Shown: positions 1 to 9,968 of the stretch, in pieces
Layout of the letters: each line of letters begins with the position of its first letter
Numbering within the stretch: position 1 is the first letter of the stretch
Notes under the pieces: model-generated
What the model saw: the letters and a program-made list of their open reading frames with translations, nothing else
Database searches by the model: none
What the model was told of the DNA's origin: nothing
Position numbers and translations under genes: made by a program
NCBI GenBank assembly: GCA_001414485.1
Contig: LLEY01000293.1
Coordinates: 1 to 46,939, forward strand
Direction: 5' to 3'
Source: Calycina herbarum
Taxonomy: Eukaryota > Ascomycota > Leotiomycetes > Helotiales > Pezizellaceae
DNA: 46,939 bases

Positions 1-419
1 ATTAGAATTATATACTTTATAAGTCGTTCTATAATAACTAGGATTATATTATATTTAACTCCTATTATTAGATCTTTAGATTTTAGTAATTTAATAATAA
101 AATCTATAGATATTAATTTCTAAGGTACCTATAGTATCGGAGTAGTATTTATCTATCTATAAGGAGTATAATAGGAAGCCTTATTCCTAGTATAGGTATT
201 ATATTCCGCTATCACTTCCTTAACTATCGTAGATAATTGATTAATATAGTAGTATTATCTTATTCTCTAGAAGGTTCTACGAATTCCTTAGTAGCCGTAA
301 GTAGGCGTAGTATAGTATTCCTATATAAATTCCCTTATATACGAACTAGGAACCTATAATTTCCCTTTTACGTACTAGTTATAACCCTTATATATGTTCT
401 AAATTTTATCTATCTAAAT

Positions 420-1290
420 GTTGTTTATTACTACTATTTCGTATATAGTTAGTACTAAGTCTCTATTCTTAAGAATTTTTAAGATCGTAATCTTCTTATA
501 TTCCTTATTTCCCTCGTATCTAGGTTTCCGGCTAAGAGCATTAGCTCAAGTATTTAACGTTCCCTTTATATAATAAATAATAATATTAAATCCTTCTAAT
601 ATCTTTAACTATCTAGCTAATTATCTTATTATAAGTTCCTTAGTTATTATAAACATTCTAAGGTTCTTATAGTTAGATAAAACTATAACTAAATATTTTA
701 CTAGCTATAAATAAATTCTCTAGTATTCTAAAGTTAATACTATAGTAAGCAGTTCCTTGTCGAAGATGCTATAGTTCTGTTATACTAGGTTAAATATTTT
801 AGAATAATATATAACAGGTATAAGTTTTCCTTTATTATTTAGTTATAGGTAAACCGCTTCTACTACTATGTCTAAGGCGTCTATTTTAATTATACTAGGT
901 TTATCTACGTCGAAGTTATATAGAATAGGTTTTTCTATAAACTTTACTTTAATTTTCTAAAAAGCATTCTCTACTTGTTTATTCTATATAAACTTAATAG
1001 CTTTCTTAACTAGTACTAATATTAGTTTAGTAATCTTTACATAGTCTTATATAAACGGATAGTAAAAGTTTACAAATCTAAGAAAAGACTATATATCTTT
1101 TACGTTCTCTAATAACTTCTAGTTTAAGACGTCTTAGATCTTTGCTAGATCTATTTCTATTTTTCCTAGGCTAAATACCTATCTTAGGAAAAGTATCTAA
1201 GTTACTTTAAACTCATATTTCAAGAGTTTTAACTAAGAGTTTACTTTTATAAGTTATTATAAAACTTCTCTAACGTGTTCCTTATATTCT
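420..1290 (-). pseudogene. Gypsy reverse transcriptase C-terminal part and RNase H (RIP-decayed)
   Basis: Translating the minus strand in one frame gives long stretches with only scattered stops. The stretch near 1100-1020 reads like the RT thumb motif 'VKDIQSFLGFVNFYYRFI'. Further left it reads like RNase H (IIKIDALDIVVEA, then IYYSKIFN, then FDKELLAIVLALEYWRIYL). Near 510-560 it reads as 'ANALSRKPRYEGNKEY', the conserved ADALSR-type junction before integrase. In several places a stop replaces a codon one C-to-T change away (Gln, Arg or Trp), as RIP would produce. The order RT, RNase H, integrase is that of Ty3/gypsy, not copia. Confidence 0.85.
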
Positions 1291-3339
1291 TCTTCTTTTT
1301 CTAAGAAGATTAGGATATTATTTAGATAATAAATTACTATTACTCTTAAAAGATCTCCTAAAATGTTATTATTTTATCTCTAATATATAGCTAGTATATT
1401 ATAAAGTCTAAATAGCATAACTATGTATTTATAAAGGCTTAATAGTAAAGTAAATACTGTCTTCTATTCGTCTCTAACTTTTATTTATATAAGTCTATAA
1501 GCGTTTTATTAATCTAGTTTCGTAAATCGTACTACCTTACCTAACTTATCCTATAAGTATTAGCTAGGTAGTAGTAGATAAGCGTCCTTAACTATAGTAT
1601 AATTTACTTCTTAATAATCAATATATACTCTTCTATCTAGATCGTCTTTCTTCTTAATAATAAGTATATTTAAGGTAATTAGCAACTTAGATCTTCTAAT
1701 ATATCTCTTCTTAATACCTTCCTTTATATAACTTTCTATTCTCTATAGGCTTTTCTAGTTATATAACCAAAGCTTCTACTTTAAGAGGTAATAACCCTCT
1801 TTTAATTTAATCTTATAATCCTATAGACGATGTTCTAGCAAGGCTTATAAGTCTTCTAGGTTTTTAAACAAAGCTTTAAATTCTCTGTACTATATAGGTA
1901 TTTCTTTATCAGCTTTCTTACTAGCCTGTAGAGGACCCTAGGTAAGGTATCCTAGCATCTTAGAAGAGGTGGCGCTAACCTCGTTCTAGCCTTATAGTTA
2001 TAATTATAATCTTATATAATTATATTAACTAAAGGTTATTATTTATACCTTCTAATTAATATCTAGATTATGTTTCTAAATCTATAGTATACTAAGTATT
2101 ACCTCCTTACTTCCTATTTTAATAATATTAAATTATATATCTAAATAGTATTCTTCAATATTGACTTTTATTAGAATAGTTTACTAATTAATAATCCCGT
2201 TCTAGTATATAATATCTATTCCATCGACTACTCTTAAACAGTATAGTTTCATATTCTTAATTAAAACGTTTAGCTTTTTTAAAGCTATTAGAGAGAGGAA
2301 ATTACCTATTGCTCCTAAGTTAATTATAACTCGAATTTCCTTTTCTTTTATCTTTATAGTTATAACTAACTAACTTTCTCTAGAAGTAGTACTTAGCTCT
2401 CTAATTATTAGTTAGTAAAGTTCTCTTTATACTAACTCCGTTTCTTAGTCTATATTATATTCGTTTATATCCTAGAAGATTATATCAAATAATTTTCTAC
2501 TTCCTAATTCTTAAAATATTACCCCGACTTTTCTAACTAAAGCAACTATAGTATACTAGCCTCCTATTTCTAGTATAGCTTCCTTATTATTAAGTAGCGT
2601 ACTTAAAAAACTAGGTTTAGAGCGTCCTATAAAGTCGTTAGGACTCTACTATTACTATAAGCTAGTTTCTTCTTAAAGATCTACGACTATCTAAATATCT
2701 CCTATCTTAAGCGTTCTAGATAGTTTACTAGATACTACTTATTCTAGTCCAAGTTCTTTAAATTCAATAGTTTCCCTTCTAGTAATAAGGCTTACTAATG
2801 TTATTCTATCCTACTTATTCTAAACTATTTTATAAGTAGTTAAAATAGTAGAGTTAATTTCTTAAGTAGAATATAAGCTCTAGAAATCAGGTTTCTAGTA
2901 TTCTATATATACCTATCTATTCCCTCTCTTAAAGGTTCTAATAAATACCTATATCTTACCTTATTTAGGCTTATATATCCTTAGATTCATTTCTAATAAA
3001 TTAGATTCTAATTCTAATAACTCTAATAAACTTATTAATAATAGTAACTCGTACTCTACTTAAAGAGGAAATCTATATTCTATTTCTAATCGTATGTTAT
3101 AATATTCTTTAAGAAGTAGATTCCTACTATTATTAGTATCTTATACCTTACTATCTTAGAGTTTAATTCCTTTGTTCAGCTATAGGTATATAGCGCCTGT
3201 TAATATATCTAAGGCATCTATTTCAATCTACGTACTATATCCTCTAGCCTCGAGTTCTTTGTCTATAAGTTCTATTCTTTCTAGTAAAGCTACTTCTTTT
3301 TAAATAGTAGCGTTTGCTTGTTTCTCTTTAGAGTCTTTC

Positions 3340-3430
3340 TTCTTACTATACTTATTTACTCTATAGCTAGAAAGGCTATAGTTATAATATAAGTTCTACT
3401 TACGACGACGATCTTGCTCTTTCTAGGAAA
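3340..3430 (-). pseudogene. Gag CCHC zinc knuckle remnant, copy 1
   Basis: The minus strand reads roughly NLYYNYSLSSYRVNKYSKKKDSKEKQ. Undoing single RIP-type changes at the Cys and His codons gives the spacing C-x2-C-x4-H-x4-C of a retroviral nucleocapsid knuckle, followed by a lysine-rich stretch. The matching place in copy 2 (about 45035-45105) reads NLCYNYGLLGYRANKYSKKK and keeps one of the cysteines. Confidence 0.75.
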
Positions 3431-4031
3431 GTCCTTTCTTTAATAAGTCTCTTCCTTAAGTTCCTTTTCCTAGGACCTAACACTTCTAAGTAGCGTCAAC
3501 TTCTATAGGCTCCCCGCGGTCTTTTTTCCTACCTTTTCCTTAATATCGATGTCTATAACTACCCTTTTTCTCTAGACTCCTCTTATAATTCCGATTATCG
3601 ATTTTAATCGTATTATTAGTTAACTTATCGAGTATGTCTAGGAAGTCATCCCTAGCTAATTTATCCTTAATACTATTCTTTAATCCTCTATAGTACTGCT
3701 TATATAGGGCTTCATCGTTCTAGCTAAGACGTATAGAGTATTATTAGAATATTAATATATATTTAGCTACTAATCCTTTTTACTAGAGGCTATATAAAGC
3801 TCGTACTACTTTTTTCTTTAAATCTATATCTATAAACGCTTGGTTAATTCCTTTCTTAAATCTAGCAACGGTTAAAAACAATCCTTAAATACTCTTACTT
3901 ATAAGGTTTAATACTCTTCTATTTAATGTTTTATTCTTCTAAAAATCCTCTAAATGTAGCTCTATCTAGTTATATACTACTCTCTTAAGACAGGTTATAA
4001 GCTATATAACTTGATTAGTTTCGTAAGCAAA

Positions 4032-4223
4032 CTATACTAAATAAAAGTTCAAGTATACTAAAGCTTTTATAATAAACTTAGTAAGTTTCTCTAAGGAGCC
4101 GTCAAACGTTTTAGGTACCGGCAATTTCACTTCCTCTCTAAGAGTAGTAACTGATGCTGCCGGTATTATTAGCGCTAGAGGCAGTGTAGCAGTTAAACTC
4201 GAGGATGGCGTAGTTTTCGACAT
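4032..4223 (-). pseudogene. Gag N-terminus, copy 1
   Basis: A 63-residue open stretch begins with ATG 35 bp inside the 5' LTR, the expected place for the gag start. It contains 'PVPKTFDGSLEKLTKFIIKALVYLNF', which fits the gypsy Gag pattern P-x-FDG-S-x-x-KL followed by a hydrophobic capsid helix. After residue 63 the frame is broken by a stop, but coding-like sequence (QFAYETNQVI) continues. This segment keeps more CA/TG than the rest of the element, so RIP was locally weaker here. The call rests on motif and position. Confidence 0.7.
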
Positions 4224-4257
4224 TATATCAGTAGTACTTCTAAGCAGGTGCTCAAAG

Positions 4258-4702
4258 TATAACGAAACTTAAACGAACTAAACAAAGATAACTAAGTCTC
4301 AAAGGTTAGTATATAGGTAAGAAGTATAGACACAATAGATTATTTACTTAGAAGTAAACTCGTTACTTATATCAAAGATGTTAAATAAGATAATAAGATT
4401 AATAACTAAAGTTAAGTACGAAGCTCCTATCTAATAGCAGACGTGCCAGTCTTATATAGAACCTTTATCCTAATTACATCGCTTACATCGCTCGCGATTA
4501 AGGCGATCAGAGCGATGTAGGCGATCACGTCACATGACCGCACGTGACTTCTAACATTACTATAACAGTGAGATCCTGAAATCCCCAAATGCCCTTCGCA
4601 TTACTGATTCCCTCCTATGTTACCTTCTATTCCTGGATGTTATACCTTGTCCTGTTAGAACGCTGTCTAGACTACTTACCACGTATACCGTGATTCGTAA
4701 CA
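4258..4702 (-). repeat. LTR of the gypsy element, copy A (5' LTR of copy 1)
   Basis: About 445 bp, repeated at 39149-39611 and 46000-46462 and as fragments at 36543-36903. On the minus strand it begins TGTTACGAATCACGG. It ends ...GTTTCGTTATA, where the expected terminal ACA has become ATA by a RIP-type change, so the original ends were TG...CA. The half near the gag side is strongly RIP-mutated. The far half (about 4430-4702) keeps many CA/TG dinucleotides and a hairpin at 4478-4525. Confidence 0.88.
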
Positions 4703-5000
4703 ATAAGGTACTTAGTAAACGTTGTAGAGCTAAAAAGACCCGGGTCTATTAAGAAGGTATACTTACTATAGAGGATATATAGGATATATTAGCTTAGCGA
4801 GATACTAAGGAGTAAGTATAAAAGAATAAGTGTTCTAGGAAGAGTGATTAAAATAAGAGGTAATCGACTATTCGACGTTATAGAACTTACGGAAAGAGTA
4901 GTTATAATACGCGAACGTGTTATAAAGCTATAGATATAATTAGTTTATTAGATTTCGAGTAGTTTAAGTGAATATTATATATTATAGTAATTTAATCTTA
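4703..5000 (+). pseudogene. Pogo/Fot1-like transposase, C-terminal fragment (left)
   Basis: The plus strand reads, with RIP-type stops, LSKRCRAKKTRVY, then ILTIEDI, then RRYRTYGKSSYNTRTC. This matches the typical C-terminus of fungal pogo-like DDE transposases: basic RRRAKKTR, then G-x-LTIEDAQ, then a CGxCGKxGHNxRTC knuckle. The same segment occurs inverted at 35690-35960. The upstream part is missing because the LTR of copy 1 abuts it at 4703. Family assignment is from memory of the motif set. Confidence 0.75.
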
Positions 5001-5548
5001 TATCTAGGTAGTAGGGTAAGGAAAAGTATCCGAGGTCCTAGAGTGTCCGAGGTCCTAGTATACTACGTTAATAGATTAAAGTTTATAAGACAAGAGTGAA
5101 TTACGTAATAAGTAATAAGTGAATAAGAATAATTAATTAACTTAAATAAAACTAAAGAGATATCTACTCTATATATATACATATGTAGCTCTATAAGCTA
5201 TAACTAGTATACTAGTCTAATACTAGTATTCGTATTCGCGTTTCTATTCGCTATCGTTGAAACTAGCTTAAAACACGGCAGTTTTAAAGTCCGAATCGTC
5301 AGATAACGTTGATCGATCTAGCTTGTTTAGTACTAGTATAAGTACTTAACTAGTGCTAGTGTAAGTACTTATTATATACTAACATAGAAGGTCACAGTGC
5401 CTCGAGTACGATCAGCAACAGCTTAAACACCTCTACTAAAAGCAAACTCTAGCAACTATGATCTTCCACGAGATTCGACGTCGAATGCTAGGTAACAAAG
5501 TCATTCTCTCCTTCTATATCACACGACTCTAGCTGCTCCTGGGGCTCC
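5001..5548. other. AT-rich RIP island edge, no gene recognised
   Basis: Low-complexity TA-rich DNA continues to about 5380, then base composition shifts sharply toward normal genic values. It is probably the non-coding 3' part of the pogo-like element followed by the island boundary. It contains short direct repeats such as AGTACTTA near 5337-5370. I see no convincing ORF, tRNA or terminal repeat here. Confidence 0.5.
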
Positions 5549-6478
5549 TGGACCTGTACGAAATACACCAAGAACCAATAAAGCTACCGCCAAAAGCAAC
5601 ACCCAACAGATACAAGTTCCGAGGCCGAAAAAGCCCAAGCCCAAGCGGCTTTCCGTCCCCCAAGTATGGCCGACGGTGTAAGACAAGATTATTACAGACG
5701 ATTAACAGTACATCGTTGACTGTGGAGAAGTTCCTCGATCTTTATAGGGCGCAGAAAATAAAGGAGGAGCCATAGAGGATTCCGACCTCTGACGATTTGG
5801 TGAAGGACAACACCACGCGCCACATACCCTGATTTGTTTTCAATGGAAGAGTGTTATTCTGGCGTGATTATGTCCAAATGAGCAAGAAAAAGGGTCGAGA
5901 TGCTGTTGTAAAGCAAACGATCGAGTTTCTCCGAAACCAGAGTGTTATCTTGGAGGTGATGACGAATGTTTTATAGGAAGCTGAGGCGCATGCAATGCGT
6001 GCGAAGTATCAGCCGACGCAGAACAATGATGAGCTTAGGAAGCAGGGTTTTAAGGTATTCTTTCATCAATTTAAGACGTACAAGCAAGATGTTTTGGGAA
6101 CGCGGGGAAAACGAAAATCAGAAGAGGTCTTTGATGACCATTACCTTGGGCTATCTATCTACATGGTGCACACGAAAGGGACGCGGAATGCTGCCATTGA
6201 AGAGACATGGTTATCGCAGGAGGGAACTGGCTCTGCTCGAATGTCAGATATGTTGTGGAATATCCGGCTGGCAGTAGAGCTATATTACACGGGTGGAAGC
6301 TGAGTATCCAAACGCAGAGGGCATGGTGACGGAGACGTGGAAAGCTTGGAATTGGGTTTTTCGAAAATTTCGTGATCGACCAGGAGATGGTCGACCAGGG
6401 AAGCTTGTAATAGCGAAGTACCAGGAGAGACTCCAGGAGCGGTATTCAGGTGGAGAAGTGCGGGACCGACTGAGGTAA
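5549..6478 (+). pseudogene. Unrecognised decayed protein-coding region
   Basis: One reading frame runs from about 5549 to 6303 with only three stops (TAG at 5773, TGA at 5830, TAG at 5974), each one C-to-T change from Gln or Arg. It continues after an apparent frameshift near 6290 in another frame to a stop at 6478. Recognisable stretches include TVEKFLDLYRAQKIKEEP, VFNGRVLFWRDYVQMSKKKG and TWKAWNWVFRKFRDRPGDG. The protein would be rich in Lys, Arg and aromatic residues, with no signal peptide or membrane segment. I do not recognise the family. It lies beside the transposon block, so it could be a host gene inactivated by RIP leakage or an unknown mobile-element gene. Confidence 0.5.
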
Positions 6479-6930
6479 CGTAAGACAAAGGGAGGTTGAA
6501 TTCTCTTGCGGACGTCCAGTCCTCAAGCTCCCCTTGCTCTAACCCGAGTTACGGTTGTTCTTTACACTCGCCAGGGATTATCTGGGGTCATTCTCAAATT
6601 ATACTCCTGCGGAGGGTCAAAAGTGGTTGTTTCTTCATCAATTGAGCGCCAAGTGTTCTACTCGCTTCCAGGTGGGTTTCTATCCGCGTATACTCCAGCC
6701 AATCAACGCGGACAGTTCCAATTGCTTCCAGACAGATATCGATTTCCAGCTCCTCCCAACGAGTCACTGGGAAATGTTGCAACTATGCAAAATTGGACAG
6801 ATCGCAATTCGAAAAATCCAGGGGGTCCTGTATGGCGTGAATTCGGGAGGAACCCATTTTCCAGTTCTTCTACTGAAAGTCAGAAAAATATTGAGTAACC
6901 TTTTTTTAACAACAACATAATAACTTCGTG
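6479..6930. other. Gap upstream of the SEC66-like gene
   Basis: Two overlapping plus-strand open stretches of about 120-130 codons exist (6506-6898 and 6555-6920). Neither shows a motif I know, and they lie in different frames. They may be the tail of the decayed region to the left or the leader of the SEC66-like gene. A T-run and an ACAACAACATAATAAC stretch precede the ATG at 6931. Confidence 0.3.
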
Positions 6931-7610
6931 ATGTTTCAAATCAACTGGGCAGGTCTTATCCTTCCTGTCCTTTACGTCGTGGTACTTGTTGCTTCCGTCT
7001 ATACCATATACACACTGTACCAGAAACATCAATTGGGTATATCCTTTACACGCTGGATTCAGCTTTCATGAGTGTCAACTAACAAAAACCCTCAGCAAAA
7101 CTCAACGCTCTAAAGCCATGGTTCCCGCCCCATCTCCAACGAAATGTCTACCTCTCCCTCCTCCACCTCAAAACCCCAGACGACCCGAAAGACTTGAAGA
7201 CACCTGAAGTCCCAAGGAGCATATTGAGAGCTGCACTCTTGCGACGCGCAATGGAAGACATTCGTCGTATTATCAATGTGCGAACCAAGAAGCAGGCATG
7301 TGGGAACCTCCTTGAAAAGAGAAGTGTGGGTGACGATTTATGGCATCAGTTGTTGCTTGCTGAGAAGGAGATGGAAGTGGAGTTGAAGGACATCGTTAAA
7401 GAGGTTCGTTCTCGTCCTCAAAAGACAACTGAGGGAATTCTAATCGTGTACCCTTAGGCCAATGGACTTGTTCCAGACTGGGGACAAACGATCTTTCAAA
7501 CGGCGAATGAGATGGTTGCAAAGACAAAATTAAGTGAGGATTTAGAGGCTATAAACTCGAAGTTGAATGTCGAGAAGGAGTTGTGGGCGCCAAGAAGGGT
7601 AGGTGGGTAG
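6931..7610 (+). CDS. SEC66: SEC66/SEC71-like translocon subunit, C-terminally short (possible pseudogene or duplicate)
   Basis: SEC66 is a subunit of the Sec62/63/66/72 complex that works with Sec61 in post-translational import into the ER. Exons 6931-7036, 7096-7403 and 7458-7610 join in frame to 188 residues. The N-terminus has one membrane anchor (FQINWAGLILPVLYVVVLVA). It is followed by the family core PWFPPHLQRNVYLSLLHL, LRAALLRRAMEDIRRII, SVGDDLWHQLLLAEKEME and then PDWGQTIFQTANEM. The end reads EKELWAPRRVGG-stop, where homologues continue with a charged coiled-coil tail (EKEWWEKRR...) and an acidic C-terminus. The tail is therefore missing, or a further intron is not recognised. With its position next to the RIP region and several divergent core residues, I suspect a decaying or duplicated copy. 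Confidence 0.75.
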
Positions 7611-8029
7611 AATTGGAATTACGAGAAGCTAGCGAGGTTTTTTGGGCGATGGACGTAAACCCAAAAATTTCCGGAGAAATTTCGTAAACAAAGGCAGAAC
7701 AGTTTTTTAGTCAGTTATAACAGGACTTCGGAATCACTGCCAAGGGTTCTTCAAGGGGCACTGCACACCTGTACTCTTCCATTCGGAGTTCAAAGGTACT
7801 GAAATGTTTTATTTTCGAATCAACCCCCATACGACTGACACTGTTCTACTATCCACCATATTTTGAAGCCACCTGGAAGCAGTATTGTATTTAAGCCCTT
7901 CATTACTCACCTAACTATGAATACATGAAAAGAGTTCTACCGCTGGCTTTCTTCATGATTTTCCAGCGTCGATACTTGTTTCCAATCCCCTCCACTGCTC
8001 ACCCTGTCACACGAGCAGGGAAGATGCAA
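7611..8029. other. Convergent intergenic region SEC66-like / SMF
   Basis: About 420 bp between two genes that face each other. The first 150 bp has weak coding character in the SEC66 direction and could be remnants of the lost C-terminus. I found no RNA gene or repeat. Confidence 0.35.
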
Positions 8030-9968
8030 TTACGCACCCTCACCCTTGCCCAGCAAGACCAAATTGGCCACATTCATCACAGTAATGATGAGCCAAATGA
8101 CGACCCCAAAGGCAGCAGTAATCCAATGATTTCGCATCTTCTTCCTTTGAGCAAGAGAAGCAGTATCAGCAACCCCACCCAATTGTCCATCTTCCCTAGA
8201 CTCCTCAAGACCATGCGTCCGATTTACATGAACACCAACCGTCATGTACTTGTTACGACAAGTGAAATAGATCAATGGGGCCGAAATGAAAGGGAGTGTA
8301 ACACTGAGGGCTACCTGACTCCCATTCAAGGCAGCAGAGAGACCGGGTCTTCCCACCGCACCAGCGATAATAATAGAAGGCGTAATGCTGATACTTCTCG
8401 TGATGAGGCGACGGAGCCACGGTGCAACTGTCCAATTCAAGGCACCCTCAGAAACCATTTGTCCAGCGATAGTACAGACGATACCAGCACTGATGCCGGA
8501 GAGAAGAAGTGCGAGAGCAAAAATTGTTCCAGCGGCGGGTGCGATGCTTTTGGAAAGCAAAGCATAAATACCAAAGAGGTCGGCATCGGCTGCTTCAGTT
8601 CCTGACAGAGAGGCACCAGCCGTAATCAAAATAGCACTGTTGACAAATAGTGCGAAGGTGAAGAGGGCGATGGAAAGCTCGAAGATAGAATACTTGAGAC
8701 AGAAATTTATGGCAGAGAGAGAAGGCAAGTAAACATCCTTGTGGGTGCTTTCTGAGTCTGATTCGCTTGCTGGGGGGACGATTCCATGCTTTACATCATA
8801 TTCACGAAGTCGGGGTTGCACAATCCCGGAGCCCAAGTACAGGGAGTGAGGCATGACAGTTGCGCCGAGAATACCACATGCTTGATAGAGGCTAGTGATT
8901 ATCAGCAAATAATCCTGGTCCACGAGAGAGTGAAGAAACTTACCCGTCTGACTGGATAATGGTTGATGAAGGAAGGTATCCCCTGAAAACTTCGCCAACA
9001 GACGTGTCTTCAATCAAGCTCAATTGGATGCAGAAGCAAATCACGACACCCAGAACAAGTGCCATCACGAAGAATTCGAATGCACGCAGACCTCTCATAC
9101 CTCCGTTTGGTTTGTAGAATAGTAGAATCAGCAGCACATCCACGATGGATAAGGCGCAACCCGCAACCAATGGGATTTGCGGTATCAAGAGGTTGATTGC
9201 AATAGCTGTTCCAATAACTTCAGCGATATCAGTGGCAATAATCTGTCCCCAATTAGCGCCTGTATTTTCATTGGATTGCCCTAAAACCTACAGCTCCTTC
9301 AGCCATAACATAAAGAAAGATGTTCAGCCACCACGGAAGAAAAGCTCTGCAACTTTCGGCTAGATTGAGCCCACTGACACTTCCTAATTTGATACACAGG
9401 CTTTGCAGGAAAATTGCGAATAGATTCGACATCAAAACGACGAAGAGGAGTTTGAATCGATACGTCGCACCGGCAGCTACATCTGTTGCATAGTTGCCCG
9501 GGTCGATATAAGCCACAGCGATCTTTGAATGGTCATTAGCACTGTTCAGTAGTGAGAGAGTACAGATATATAAAATACCATAAATCCTGGGCCAATGAAT
9601 TTGCTGAAAGTTGTACAAAACTTTCGAGCTCTCATAAAGAGAGTTTGGATTGAATGATGGCTACTCGAACCATTGCCCACCCCCTCGCGAGGAGGCCCCA
9701 TGCCTCCATCTCCAACTCCGCCGCTCCCCCCACCACGGCTCCCATGAGCCCCTTTCTCCCCCACCACAAGACCCTTTTCTGGAGGTAAATTGGGATCATA
9801 GTCTTGCTCCTCTGTTGTTCGAATCTCGCTACTCGAAATTCTCCTCAATACCCGGGTATTTGCTATTCCGTTGAGATCATTGCGGGTAGTGAGATCAGCT
9901 GACAGGGAGCTGGGATTTTGGTTAAATCCAGTTCCTTCTGGCTCCTCGGTGCGAGATGGGCAATTCAT
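8030..9968 (-). CDS. SMF1: Nramp/SMF family divalent metal (Mn2+) transporter
   Basis: A proton-coupled importer for manganese and other divalent metals, at the plasma membrane or in endosomes. Exons 9968-9579, 9522-9292, 9242-8944 and 8891-8030 join to 593 residues, and the summed length is divisible by three. The N-terminus (about 1-115) is hydrophilic, with a Gly-rich GSRGGGSGGVGDGGMG stretch. TM1 carries the metal-binding DPGN motif at residues 137-140 (VAYIDPGNYATD). TM6 carries ATVMPHS at about 317-323, whose Ala and Met are the second half of the metal site. Ten to twelve hydrophobic segments follow, ending LIITVMNVANLVLL. The Asp, Asn and Met ligands are all present, so it should be functional. 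Whether it equals yeast Smf1, Smf2 or Smf3 cannot be decided here. Confidence 0.92.

Larger units (their letters stand above)
1..4257 (-). mobile_element. Ty3/gypsy retrotransposon, internal region, copy 1 (partial, RIP-mutated)
   Basis: This is the interior of an LTR retrotransposon read on the minus strand and cut by the left window edge. It aligns by eye with 41211-45999 of the complete copy at the right end of the window, with point changes that are nearly all C-to-T or G-to-A. It is about 0.5 kb shorter than the matching part of that copy. From right to left it holds the gag start (about 4223), a CCHC zinc knuckle remnant (about 3350-3420), protease/RT territory, the RT end plus RNase H (about 420-1300), and the start of integrase. 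CA and TG are almost missing throughout, which is the RIP mark. Stops occur in every frame, so the copy is dead. Confidence 0.9.

Noticed and set aside
7925..8605. 226-codon plus-strand open frame
   Set aside because: It lies antisense to the last exon of the SMF metal transporter, whose protein is clearly conserved; no motif in the plus frame.
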